Source of the DNA: Polaromonas sp. AET17H-212
GTDB lineage: Bacteria; Pseudomonadota; Gammaproteobacteria; Burkholderiales; Burkholderiaceae_C
Assembly (NCBI RefSeq): GCF_002379085.1
Contig: NZ_NBZW01000012.1
Span: forward strand, 1-64,000
Reading direction: 5' to 3'
Length of the DNA stretch: 64,000 bases
Every line of letters starts with the position of its first letter. Positions within the stretch are counted from its first letter, which is position 1. The position numbers were made by a program, and so were the translations under genes. The notes beneath the pieces are model-generated. The model was given only the letters and a program-made list of their open reading frames with translations, was not told the DNA's origin and searched no databases. Shown piece by piece: positions 39,353 through 47,867 of this stretch.

Positions 39353-39853
39353 ATGCAACGTCGCGTTTTCCTGTTGTCCGCTGCGGCGGCCTGGGGCCTG
39401 AGTGCCTGCGGTTTTGCCTTGCGCAAGGCCCCCAACTATGCGTTCAAGACCATATACAGCGGTGCGGCCGAAACCTCGACGCTGGGCACCGAGCTCAACC
39501 GCAACCTGGAAGCCGGCGGAACGGTGAAGGTGATCCGCGACGCCCGCCTGATCGCTCAGGCGGACGTGATTCTCGACGTGTTGCTCGACCAGCGCGAAAA
39601 AACCGTGGTGGGCATCAACGCCTCGGGCCAGGTGCGCGAGTTCCAGCTGCGCACGCGGTTCAGGTTCCAGCTGCGCACGCTCAAGGGCAAGTTGCTGATT
39701 CCCCCCGCCGAAATTGTGCTGCAGCGCGACATCAGCTTCAACGAGTCCGCGGTGCTGGCCAAGGAAACCGAGGAGGCGCTGCTCTACCGCGACATGCAGA
39801 GTGACATCGTCCAGCAGATCCTGCGCCGTCTGGCGGCCGTCAAGGAGATCTGA
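39353..39853 (+). CDS. lptE: LPS-assembly lipoprotein LptE
   Basis: The lipoprotein partner of LptD for lipopolysaccharide insertion at the outer membrane. The 166-residue product has a signal with lipobox LSAC and C19, followed by GFALRKAPNYAF. The gene lies between leuS and the arginase insertion; its position downstream of leuS supports the assignment. Normally holA follows directly. Confidence 0.87.
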   Translation: MQRRVFLLSAAAAWGLSACGFALRKAPNYAFKTIYSGAAETSTLGTELNRNLEAGGTVKVIRDARLIAQADVILDVLLDQREKTVVGINASGQVREFQLRTRFRFQLRTLKGKLLIPPAEIVLQRDISFNESAVLAKETEEALLYRDMQSDIVQQILRRLAAVKEI

Positions 39854-39889
39854 GGCTGCGGCCCTGTGCTGCAGGCCGGGATAGATGAT

Positions 39890-39949
39890 GAAATCGGGCA
39901 CGAGCCCAATAAACGCGGGCGCAAACAGCTATTAATTCAGTAGCGCGCA
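39890..39949 (-). repeat. Interspersed GCTAT/ATAGC repeat, copy 9 (reverse orientation)
   Basis: On the minus strand: CTACTGAATTAATAGCTGTT, then TGCGCCCGCG, TTGGGCTCGTGCCC and GATTTC. It lies between lptE and the convergent arginase gene. Confidence 0.85.
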
Positions 39950-39979
39950 CAGCGCCTGCGCGGGCCGGTCTCTTGAAGC

Positions 39980-40891
39980 TCAGCGCATCAGCGTGCTTTT
40001 GCCGAACAGGCTTTCGACCAGTTCCAGCACCACTTCGGCCGTGGCGTTGCGCACATCCAGGGCCGGGTTGAGCTCCATCACGTCCAGCGAGGCCAGGCGG
40101 CCGGTGTCGGCGATCATTTCCATGCACAGCTGGGCTTCGCGGTAAGTCGGGCCGCCCTTGACGGCCGTGGCCACACCGGGCGCAATCATGGCATCGAGGA
40201 AATCCACGTCGAAACTCACATGCAGGTGGGTCTGCGCATCGACACCGGCCAGCGCCGCCTCCATGGTGTGCCGCATGCCCTGCTCATCGATGTAACGCAT
40301 GTCGAACACTTCCAGGCCCGACTGCCGGATCAAGTGCTTTTCGCCTTCGTCGACGCTGCGAATGCCGATCTGCCGCACGGCCGAGGCCTGGATCGCCGGG
40401 ACCACACCGCCGATGCCGGTCAGCTCGGCCGGGCCCTGCCCGCACAACACGGCCACGGGCATGCCGTGGGTGTTGCCGGTGGGGGTCAGGCTGGCGGTAT
40501 TGAAGTCGGCGTGCGCGTCCAGCCACAGGACACGCAGCGCCTGGCCGGTCTGGCGGCAGCGGCGTGCCACGGCGCTGATGGAGCCGATGGCCAGGCAGTG
40601 GTCGCCGCCCAGCAGGAGCGGCAGGTCGCCCTCGCTGAGGGCCGAGAACACGGCCTCATGCACCGAGCGGTTCCAGGCGGCCACTTCGGCCAGGTGGCGG
40701 TAACCCCGAACCGGTGCCTGCCACGGGTTGGGCGGGCCGCCCAGGTTGCCGTCGTCCGCCACCTGCAGGCCGCGGCCTTCCAGCGTGGCCTGCAGGCCGG
40801 CCACGCGCAGCGCCTCGGGGCCCATCGACGCGCCGCGGGTGCCGGCGCCGATGTCGGTGGGCGCGCCAATCAGGCGAATACGTTGTGTCAT
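39980..40891 (-). CDS. rocF: Arginase (ureohydrolase family)
   Basis: Hydrolyses arginine to ornithine and urea with a binuclear Mn centre. The 303-residue product has the metal motifs GGDH (H98), DAHAD (D125, H127, D129) and SFDVDFLD (D at its third metal aspartate). The segment FNTASLTPTGNTHGMPVA resembles arginases rather than agmatinases. ATG 40891 gives MTQRIRLIGAPTD; the upstream extension to 40948 is not supported. The gene is inverted relative to leuS-lptE-holA, interrupting the conserved lptE-holA pair. Confidence 0.88.
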   Translation of the reverse strand: MTQRIRLIGAPTDIGAGTRGASMGPEALRVAGLQATLEGRGLQVADDGNLGGPPNPWQAPVRGYRHLAEVAAWNRSVHEAVFSALSEGDLPLLLGGDHCLAIGSISAVARRCRQTGQALRVLWLDAHADFNTASLTPTGNTHGMPVAVLCGQGPAELTGIGGVVPAIQASAVRQIGIRSVDEGEKHLIRQSGLEVFDMRYIDEQGMRHTMEAALAGVDAQTHLHVSFDVDFLDAMIAPGVATAVKGGPTYREAQLCMEMIADTGRLASLDVMELNPALDVRNATAEVVLELVESLFGKSTLMR

Positions 40892-40976
40892 GGGACGCAG
40901 TATGCCGCCCCCGGGCCGCGTCTGCCAGCGCAGCAGGACTTGATGCAAACCCCCCAGCCGCTAAACTTGGGCCACC

Positions 40977-42086
40977 ATGAACCTGGCACCCGCCCAACTG
41001 TCCGACCACCTCAAGCGCGGGCTCAAGAGCCTGTACACCCTGCACGGCGACGAGCCGCTGCTGGTGCAGGAGTTCGCCGACGCGCTGCGCGCAGCCGCGC
41101 GGGAGCAGGGATACACCGAACGCACGGTGCACACCGTGGCCGGCGCCCATTTCGACTGGAGCGAGGTGTTGGCCAGCGGCGGCTCGTTGAGCCTGTTTGC
41201 CGACAAGCAGATCGTGGAGATCCGCATCCCCAGCGGCAAGCCCGGCAAGGACGGCTCGGTCGCGCTGCAGCAGATTGCCGAACGCGCCCAGGGCGACGAC
41301 AGCACGCTGACCCTGGTGCTGTTGCCGCGCCTGGACAGCATGACGACCAAGGGCGCCTGGTTTGGCGCGCTGGAAAGTTTTGGCACCACGGTCAAGTTCG
41401 ACCCGATTGAGCGCCGCAACCTGCCGCAGTGGATCGCGCAGCGCCTGCAGCAGCAGGGCCAGCGGGTGGCGCCAGGCGAGGAGGGGCAGCGCACGCTGCA
41501 GTTTTTTGCCGACCGCGTCGAAGGCAACCTGCTGGCCGCCCACCAGGAGATCCAGAAGCTGGGGCTGCTCTATCCCCCCGGCGCGGGGGCGTCGGCGGAA
41601 CTGGGGTTCGACCAGGTCGAAAACGCCGTGCTCAACGTCGCGCGTTACGACGTGTTCAAGCTGTCCGAAGCGGTGCTCGGCGGCCAGGCCCTGCGCGTCC
41701 AGCGCATGCTCGACGGCCTGCAGTCCGAGGGCGAATCCGAGGTGCTGGTGCACTGGGCCCTGAGCGAGGACATTCGCAGCATGAAGCGGGTCAAGGACGC
41801 GCTGGGCGCGGGCCGGCCCATGCCGATGGCCCTGCGCGAAAACCGTGTCTGGGGTGTCAAGGAAAAACTGTTCGAACGGTTGTTGCCCCACATGGGCGAC
41901 ACCACGCTGGCCAATTTGCTGCATGCCGCCCACAAAGTCGACGGCATCGTCAAGGGCCTGAAGCAGCCCGACTGGCCGGCCGACGGCTGGCAGGCGCTGC
42001 AGCGCCTGGCCGCCATGGTGTGCAGCGCCTGCGCGGCGCCCACAGCCAGCGCCCGCGGCGCACGCCAGACCGGGACGCGGCCCTGA
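40977..42086 (+). CDS. holA: DNA polymerase III subunit delta
   Basis: The clamp-loader delta subunit that opens the sliding clamp. The 369-residue product has the N-terminal LKSLYTLHGDEPLLVQE and the FEKILRELP-type pattern replaced by PGKDGSVALQQIAER...; the C-terminal collar region shows the LARAAHKVDGIVKG-type segment. ATG 40977 is 86 bp from the arginase start (divergent). narX follows after only 3 bp. Confidence 0.88.
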   Translation: MNLAPAQLSDHLKRGLKSLYTLHGDEPLLVQEFADALRAAAREQGYTERTVHTVAGAHFDWSEVLASGGSLSLFADKQIVEIRIPSGKPGKDGSVALQQIAERAQGDDSTLTLVLLPRLDSMTTKGAWFGALESFGTTVKFDPIERRNLPQWIAQRLQQQGQRVAPGEEGQRTLQFFADRVEGNLLAAHQEIQKLGLLYPPGAGASAELGFDQVENAVLNVARYDVFKLSEAVLGGQALRVQRMLDGLQSEGESEVLVHWALSEDIRSMKRVKDALGAGRPMPMALRENRVWGVKEKLFERLLPHMGDTTLANLLHAAHKVDGIVKGLKQPDWPADGWQALQRLAAMVCSACAAPTASARGARQTGTRP

Positions 42087-42089
42087 GCC

Positions 42090-44021
42090 ATGCAGCACAC
42101 CGCCTCCCTCTCCAAAAAGCTCATGCGCATCGGGGCCAGCCTGCTGGTGGTGGCCCTGGTCTCCATCGGGCTGACCCTGTGGGTGACCTGGCAGCTCGAA
42201 GGCGGCGCCGCGGCCGTCAACGAAGCCGGGCGCATGCGCATGCAGACCTGGCGTCTGGCCAGCGCCGTGCAGGCCGGCGTGGAACGCGCCGAACTGCAGG
42301 CGCTGGTGGCCCGGTTCGACGAAAGCCTGGCCTTGCTGCGCGAGGGCGACCCTTCCCGGCCGCTGTTTGTGCCCTGGGACGACCAGGTGCGCGCGCGTTT
42401 CAACGATGTCGAGTCCCTGTGGCGCACCCAGCGGGCGCTGTGGCTGGCCGAGCCAGCGCCGGCGGCGCAGGACCTGCTGAAGGCCGGGGGTGCGTTTGTG
42501 GACGCCAGCGACCGGCTGGTGCTGGTGATCGAGCAGCACCTGTCCCGGCTGACCGCCATCCTGAACCTGTTCCAGTTCCTGATGATGGCGCTGGCCATCG
42601 GCGGGGCGGTCATCATGCTGTTCACCGGCTACATGTATGTGATCAATCCCCTGGTCCAGCTCCGGCAGGGCTTGCGCAAGCTGGAGTCCGGCGATTTCAG
42701 GACACGCATCGAGGTCGATACCGTGGACGAGTTCGGCCAGGTGGCGGCCGGTTTCAACCACATGGCCATCACCCTGCAGTCGCTGTACGAGGGGCTGGAG
42801 GCCAAGGTCGAGGCCAAGACGCGGCGCATCGAGGCGCAACGCGCGCGGCTGGAGGCGCTGTACAAGGTCAGCGCCTTTCTGGCCCAGGCCGGCAGCATTG
42901 ACGAGCTGGCACGCGGCTTTGCCCAGCGCGTGCGCGCCGTGATGAAGGCCGACGCCGCCGCCGTCCGCTGGTCCGATGATGCCAACCAGCGCTATCTGAT
43001 GCTGGCTTCCGACTGTTTCCCGCAGGAGCTGGTGGAGGAAGAGCGCAGCCTGCTGGCCGGTGCCTGCGCCTGCGGCAACCTGCGGCCGGACGCGCGCACC
43101 CGCGTGATTCCCATCCTCAGCCATGACGAAGCGCCGGTGCGCCACTGCGCCAAGGTCGGCTACGAAAGTGTCGTCACGGTGCCGATCCGCCTGCAGCAGC
43201 GCCTGCTCGGCGAGTTCAACCTGTTCTTTCGCACGCCCGTCCTGCTGAGTGCCGACGAGATCGAACTGCTGGATGCGCTGGCCAGCCACCTGGCCAGTTC
43301 GCTGGAAGGTTTGCGCGCCGACGCCCTGGACCGGGAGGCGGCGGTGGCGGAGGAGCGCGCGTTGCTGGCGCGCAACCTGCATGATTCGATTGCGCAATCC
43401 CTGGCCTTTCTCAAGATCCAGGTGCAGCTGCTGCGGACAGCCGTGCAGAAGGAGCAGGCGCCCCAGGTGCAGGGTGCGCTGGACGAGCTGGACGTCGGTC
43501 TGCGCGAAAGCATCAGCGATGTCCGGGAGTTGCTGGTGCATTTCCGCACGCGCACCAACACCGACGACATCGAGCAGGCCCTGCAGGAAACCCTGCAGAA
43601 GTTCCAGAGCCAGACCGGCCTTCCTGCCCAGTTGCAGGTGCAGGGGCAGGGCCTGCCGCTGCCTTCCGACGTGCAGGTGCAGGTGCTGCATGTGCTCCAG
43701 GAAGCCCTGTCCAATATACGCAAACATGCCGGCGCCACGCAGGTCGGCCTCGACGTGCACAAGGGCGCGCGCTGGCGTTTTGTGGTGCGCGACAACGGCG
43801 CCGGCTTCGACACCGGCAAGCACCCCGGACCGTCCCATGTCGGCCTGACCATCATGCGCGAGCGGGCCGGGCGCATAGGCGCCGAGGTCGAGATCGTTTC
43901 CAGGGCGGGGCAGGGAACCACCGTGACACTGACGCTGCCGCCGCATCCGGAGGTCGGCGGCGGCGTCGCGGCCAAGACCCCGGCCGTCGCAGCCATGACC
44001 GCTGGCGCGCACGGCGACTGA
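42090..44021 (+). CDS. narX: Nitrate/nitrite sensor histidine kinase NarX-type
   Basis: The 643-residue membrane sensor. An N-terminal helix is followed by a periplasmic PilJ-like region with the nitrate-binding P-box NEAGRMRMQTWRL (44-56), a second helix near residues 150-175, and a HAMP linker. A GAF-like module carries the cysteine cluster C-A-C-G-N and a later C in VRHCAKVGYESVV. The H-box H431 (NLHDSIAQSLAFLKIQVQLL) and a HATPase domain follow. The start is 3 bp after holA, so transcription may begin in the holA unit. Confidence 0.9.
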   Translation: MQHTASLSKKLMRIGASLLVVALVSIGLTLWVTWQLEGGAAAVNEAGRMRMQTWRLASAVQAGVERAELQALVARFDESLALLREGDPSRPLFVPWDDQVRARFNDVESLWRTQRALWLAEPAPAAQDLLKAGGAFVDASDRLVLVIEQHLSRLTAILNLFQFLMMALAIGGAVIMLFTGYMYVINPLVQLRQGLRKLESGDFRTRIEVDTVDEFGQVAAGFNHMAITLQSLYEGLEAKVEAKTRRIEAQRARLEALYKVSAFLAQAGSIDELARGFAQRVRAVMKADAAAVRWSDDANQRYLMLASDCFPQELVEEERSLLAGACACGNLRPDARTRVIPILSHDEAPVRHCAKVGYESVVTVPIRLQQRLLGEFNLFFRTPVLLSADEIELLDALASHLASSLEGLRADALDREAAVAEERALLARNLHDSIAQSLAFLKIQVQLLRTAVQKEQAPQVQGALDELDVGLRESISDVRELLVHFRTRTNTDDIEQALQETLQKFQSQTGLPAQLQVQGQGLPLPSDVQVQVLHVLQEALSNIRKHAGATQVGLDVHKGARWRFVVRDNGAGFDTGKHPGPSHVGLTIMRERAGRIGAEVEIVSRAGQGTTVTLTLPPHPEVGGGVAAKTPAVAAMTAGAHGD

Positions 44022-44030
44022 GGGAGACAC

Positions 44031-44744
44031 ATGACGATGCCCATTGCCCTGCTGGTGGTCGACGACCACACCCTGTTTCGCCGCGGTCTCGTCGCGCTGC
44101 TCTCGCAGGACGGACGTTTCCATGTGGCGGGCGAGGCCGGCGACATCGGCGAGGCGTTGCGCTGCGTGGAACGCAGCAAGCCGGACCTGATCCTGCTGGA
44201 CAACCACCTGCCGGGTGTGCTGGGTGTGGACGGCATCGCGACGCTCAAGGACGCGGCACCCGGCACCCGCATCCTGATGCTGACGGTGAGCGAGAACGAG
44301 GACGACCTGTCTGCCGCGCTGCAGGCCGGCGCCGACGGCTACCTGCTGAAAACCGTGGAACTCGATCGCCTGTCGGAGTCCATCATCAAGGTGCTGGACG
44401 GGGAGTCGGTGGTCAGCCCGGAAATGATGACCAAGCTGGTGGCTGCCTTCCGGTCCAAGGCCCCGTCGACCGCCAATGGCGCGGTCGCTGCGGTCAATGG
44501 CGGCCGCAACGGGGAGCTCCCGGTGCCGGGCCCGCAGGAGGATTCGGCCATCGCGCTGCTGTCGGCGCGCGAGCGCGAGGTGCTGGCGCTGATCGCGTGC
44601 GGCGACAGCAACAAGGTGATTGCCCGCAAGCTCGACATCGCGGAGACGACGGTGAAGATTCACGTCCAGCACATCCTGCGCAAGCTGCAGCTCAGTTCGC
44701 GGGTGCAAGCGGCTGTATACGCGGCGGGCCGGGAGCTTGGTTGA
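44031..44744 (+). CDS. narL: Nitrate/nitrite response regulator NarL-type
   Basis: The 237-residue partner of NarX. The receiver has D11-D12, phosphoacceptor D57 (LLDNHLPG) and K107. A Ser/Ala-rich linker leads to a LuxR-type helix-turn-helix (residues about 170-235, REREVLALIACGDSNKVIARK). GGGAGA precedes ATG 44031. The stop codon overlaps the FNR-like box that begins at 44741. Confidence 0.92.
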   Translation: MTMPIALLVVDDHTLFRRGLVALLSQDGRFHVAGEAGDIGEALRCVERSKPDLILLDNHLPGVLGVDGIATLKDAAPGTRILMLTVSENEDDLSAALQAGADGYLLKTVELDRLSESIIKVLDGESVVSPEMMTKLVAAFRSKAPSTANGAVAAVNGGRNGELPVPGPQEDSAIALLSAREREVLALIACGDSNKVIARKLDIAETTVKIHVQHILRKLQLSSRVQAAVYAAGRELG

Positions 44745-44754
44745 CAAAGATCAA
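44741..44754 (+). promoter_or_regulatory. FNR/CRP-type binding site upstream of narK1
   Basis: TTGACAAAGATCAA matches the FNR consensus TTGAT-N4-ATCAA at nine of ten fixed positions. It overlaps the narL stop. The narK1 start is 150 bp downstream. The candidate controls oxygen-responsive expression of the nar cluster. No convincing -10 was found at the position expected for a class II site (about 44777). Confidence 0.65.
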
Positions 44755-44791
44755 GCCCGGGGCAGCTTGAGCCGGCCCTAGTTCTTCAGAA

Positions 44792-44815
44792 CGATGGCGG
44801 CGCAGGCCGCCATCG
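44792..44815 (+). terminator. Perfect 10-bp hairpin followed by CTTTT between narL and narK1
   Basis: CGATGGCGGC (44792-44801) pairs perfectly with GCCGCCATCG (44806-44815), GCAG loop, then CTTTT. It may end narXL transcripts, or, lying downstream of the FNR box, may be a leader structure in the narK1 transcript. Confidence 0.6.
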
Positions 44816-44904
44816 CTTTTCCGGCCCCATCACCACGTTCCAAAGGAGGATATTCAAGGGGGCGGAAAAGGCCGACAGTCATGCCATGTGTCTGGAGAAA
44901 CAAC

Positions 44905-46167
44905 ATGGCCTCTGAACTGGGCAATTCAAGAAAAGCATGGTCGGTGCTGATTGTCAGCACGCTCGCGTTCACCGTCTGTTTCATGGTCTGGATGATGTTC
45001 GGCGTGATCGGCATCCCGATCAGGAAGATGCTCAACCTCAATGCCACCGAGTTCGGCCTGCTCGCGGCCACGCCGGTGCTGACGGGCTCCCTGATCCGCG
45101 TCCCGCTGGGCATCTGGACCGACCGCTACGGCGGCCGCATCGTCATGGCGATCCTGATGGCCATCACCGTGCCCGCGATCTGGCTCATGAGTTACGCCAC
45201 GGCCTACTGGCACTTCCTGGTGATCGGCCTGTTTGTCGGCCTGGCCGGGGGCTCCTTCTCGGTGGGCACGCCCTATGTGGCGCGCTGGTTCCCGAAAAAC
45301 CGCCAGGGCATGGCGATGGGTGTGTACGGCGCCGGCAACTCGGGTGCCGCCGTCAACAAGTTTGTGGCGCCGGTGTTGCTGGTGGCCTTTGGCTGGGCCA
45401 TGGTGCCGCAGGTGTATGCGGTCATCATGCTGGCGGCGCTGGTGCTGTTCTGGCTGTTCAGCTACAGCGACCCTTCGCACCTGGTGCCCAGCCACGTCAA
45501 GTTCAGCGACCAACTCAAGGCCTTGAAGGACCCGAAAGTCCTCAAGTACTGCCAGTACTACAGCATTGTGTTCGGCGGTTATGTGGCCCTGTCGCTCTGG
45601 ATGGTGCAGTACTACGTGGGTGAGTTCGGCCTCGACATCCGCGTGGCGGCGCTGCTGGCAGCCTGTTTCTCGCTGCCCGGTGGCGTGCTGCGCGCCTTTG
45701 GCGGCGTGTTGTCCGACAAGTACGGCGCGCACAGCGTGACCTGGTGGGTGATGTGGGTGAGCTGGGTCTGCCTGTTCCTGCTGTCCTACCCGCAGACCGA
45801 CTTCACCATTCTCACGGTCAATGGCCCGGCGACCTTTCACATCGGGCTGAACGTCTACACCTTCACCGCGCTGATGTTCATTCTGGGCATTGCCTGGGCC
45901 TTCGGCAAGGCCAGCGTTTTCAAATACATCAGCGACGACTACGGCGCCAACATCGGCGCGATCAGCGGCATTGTCGGGCTGGCCGGCGGCCTGGGCGGTT
46001 TTGTGCTGCCCATCATCTTCGGCGGCCTGATGGACCTGACGGGCATCCGCTCCAGCGCCTTCATGTTCATGTACGGCGTGGTCTGGGTCTCGCTGATCTG
46101 GATGTACTGGACCGAGGTGCGCCGCACGGAAGTCATGGGCAAGAACGCGTCCGGCGCACAGGCCTGA
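44905..46167 (+). CDS. narK1: MFS nitrate/nitrite transporter, NarK1-type
   Basis: A 420-residue 12-helix transporter. ATG 44905 is preceded by TGGAGA; the frame opens at 44794, but that part has no membrane character. The protein includes the nitrate signature-like segments GIPIRKMLNLN near the first helix and FGLLAATPVLTGSL. Paired with NarK2, the NarK1 class is thought to act as a proton-coupled nitrate importer. It begins the nar gene block. Confidence 0.88.
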   Translation: MASELGNSRKAWSVLIVSTLAFTVCFMVWMMFGVIGIPIRKMLNLNATEFGLLAATPVLTGSLIRVPLGIWTDRYGGRIVMAILMAITVPAIWLMSYATAYWHFLVIGLFVGLAGGSFSVGTPYVARWFPKNRQGMAMGVYGAGNSGAAVNKFVAPVLLVAFGWAMVPQVYAVIMLAALVLFWLFSYSDPSHLVPSHVKFSDQLKALKDPKVLKYCQYYSIVFGGYVALSLWMVQYYVGEFGLDIRVAALLAACFSLPGGVLRAFGGVLSDKYGAHSVTWWVMWVSWVCLFLLSYPQTDFTILTVNGPATFHIGLNVYTFTALMFILGIAWAFGKASVFKYISDDYGANIGAISGIVGLAGGLGGFVLPIIFGGLMDLTGIRSSAFMFMYGVVWVSLIWMYWTEVRRTEVMGKNASGAQA

Positions 46168-46196
46168 AACAGACCCCTTTTTTTCGAGGAAGCACC

Positions 46197-47825
46197 ATGA
46201 ATACCAAAACCAGTTCCAGCGTTGACATCACCGACTGGCGTCCCGAGGACGAGCAGTTCTGGGAAAGCACCGGCAAGCGCATTGCCTACCGCAACCTCTG
46301 GATCTCCGTGCCCAGCCTGCTGTGCGGCTTTGCCGTCTGGGGCATGTGGGGCATCATCACCGTCCAGATGCTCAACCTGGGCTTTCCCTTCACCCAGGCC
46401 GAACTCTTCACGCTGACGGCGATTGCGGGCCTGGCCGGTGCCACCATGCGCATTCCGGCCTCCTTCCTGATCCGGCTGGCCGGCGGGCGCAACACCATCT
46501 TCCTGACGACGTCCATGCTGCTGGCGCCGGCCATCGGCACCGGCATCGTGCTGCAACACCCCGAGTGGCCGCTGTGGTCCTTCCAGCTGATGGCGCTGTG
46601 GTCGGGCGTGGGGGGCGGCAACTTCGCCAGTTCGATGTCCAACATCAGCACCTTCTTTCCGAAGCGCTTGCAGGGTACGGCGCTCGGCCTCAATGCGGGT
46701 CTGGGCAACTTTGGCGTCACCGCCATGCAGGTGGTCATTCCGCTGGTGATGACCGTCGGCCTCTTCGGCAGCTTCGGTGGCGAATCGATGACGCTGGTCA
46801 AGGACAGCGGCTGGATCCTCGGAAAAATCACGGCCGGAACACCCACCTGGATCCAGAACGCCGGCTTCGCCTGGCTGCTGTCGCTGGTGCCGCTGTCGGT
46901 CATCTGCTTCTTCGGCATGAACAACCTGACCACCGTCTCGCCCGCCATCGGCGGCACGATCCCGGCCTTCCTCAAAATCATCTGGCTCTACACCCTGTCG
47001 TTTGTGCCGGCCGGTGTCGGGCTGTATCTCTACCTGCCCAAACCCACCGGGCTGGGCTTGCTCAACATGTGGATCGCGATGCCGCTGATCGTGGTCAGCA
47101 CCCTGATGGTGCTGAAGGTGACGGCCTTCGGCCCGATGAAGGAAGCGATCGCCAAGCAGTTTTCCATTTTCAGCAACAAACACACCTGGTCGCTGACCCT
47201 GCTCTACATCGTGACCTTCGGTTCCTTCATCGGTTTTTCGATGGCCCTGCCGCTGGCCATCACGGTGATTTTCGGCATCAGCCACGTGCCGGACGCCGCC
47301 GGCGTCATGCAGCACACGCTGAAGAACCCGAACGCACCGTCGGCGCTGACCTTTGCCTGGATCGGCCCCTTTGTCGGCGCGCTGATCCGGCCCGTGGGCG
47401 GCTGGGTCTCGGACAAGGTCGGCGGCTCCATCGTGACGCAGATCATCTCCGCCGTCATGGTGGTGGCCTCGGTGGCCGTGGGTTACGTCATGCTGCTGGC
47501 CTACAAGTCGGCCACGCCCGAGCAGTACTTCCTGATCTTCATGGTGTTGTTCGTCGTGCTGTTTGCCGCCAGCGGCATCGGCAACGGCTCCACCTTCCGC
47601 ACGATTGGCGTCATTTTCGACCGCCAGCAGGCCGGCCCCGTGCTGGGCTGGACCTCGGCCATTGCCGCCTACGGCGCCTTCATCGCCCCGGTGGTCATCG
47701 GTGCGCAGATCAAGGCCGGCACGCCGGAAAACGCCATGTACGGCTTTGCCATCTTCTACGCCCTGTGCCTGGTGCTGAACTGGTGGTTTTATCTGCGCCG
47801 CGGCGCCGAGATCAAAAACCCCTGA
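46197..47825 (+). CDS. narK2: MFS nitrate/nitrite transporter, NarK2-type
   Basis: The 542-residue transporter is longer than NarK1, with an added N-terminal segment (DWRPEDEQFWESTGKRIAYRN) and a large loop; this matches the NarK2 nitrate/nitrite antiporter class. ATG 46197 follows GAGGAAGC. It lies 29 bp after narK1. The paired arrangement is known from denitrifiers such as Paracoccus, where the two are fused. Confidence 0.88.
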   Translation: MNTKTSSSVDITDWRPEDEQFWESTGKRIAYRNLWISVPSLLCGFAVWGMWGIITVQMLNLGFPFTQAELFTLTAIAGLAGATMRIPASFLIRLAGGRNTIFLTTSMLLAPAIGTGIVLQHPEWPLWSFQLMALWSGVGGGNFASSMSNISTFFPKRLQGTALGLNAGLGNFGVTAMQVVIPLVMTVGLFGSFGGESMTLVKDSGWILGKITAGTPTWIQNAGFAWLLSLVPLSVICFFGMNNLTTVSPAIGGTIPAFLKIIWLYTLSFVPAGVGLYLYLPKPTGLGLLNMWIAMPLIVVSTLMVLKVTAFGPMKEAIAKQFSIFSNKHTWSLTLLYIVTFGSFIGFSMALPLAITVIFGISHVPDAAGVMQHTLKNPNAPSALTFAWIGPFVGALIRPVGGWVSDKVGGSIVTQIISAVMVVASVAVGYVMLLAYKSATPEQYFLIFMVLFVVLFAASGIGNGSTFRTIGVIFDRQQAGPVLGWTSAIAAYGAFIAPVVIGAQIKAGTPENAMYGFAIFYALCLVLNWWFYLRRGAEIKNP

Positions 47826-47867
47826 CCCGCCGCTGGGCCCGCTTTTACCGTTTTACCGGAGAATCAA

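Noticed and set aside
40656..44747. Open frame of 1363 codons on the minus strand opposite holA, narX and narL
   Set aside because: It lies fully antisense to three well-supported genes, is His/Gln/Arg/Ala-rich low-complexity sequence typical of GC-rich shadow frames, and has no recognisable domain.
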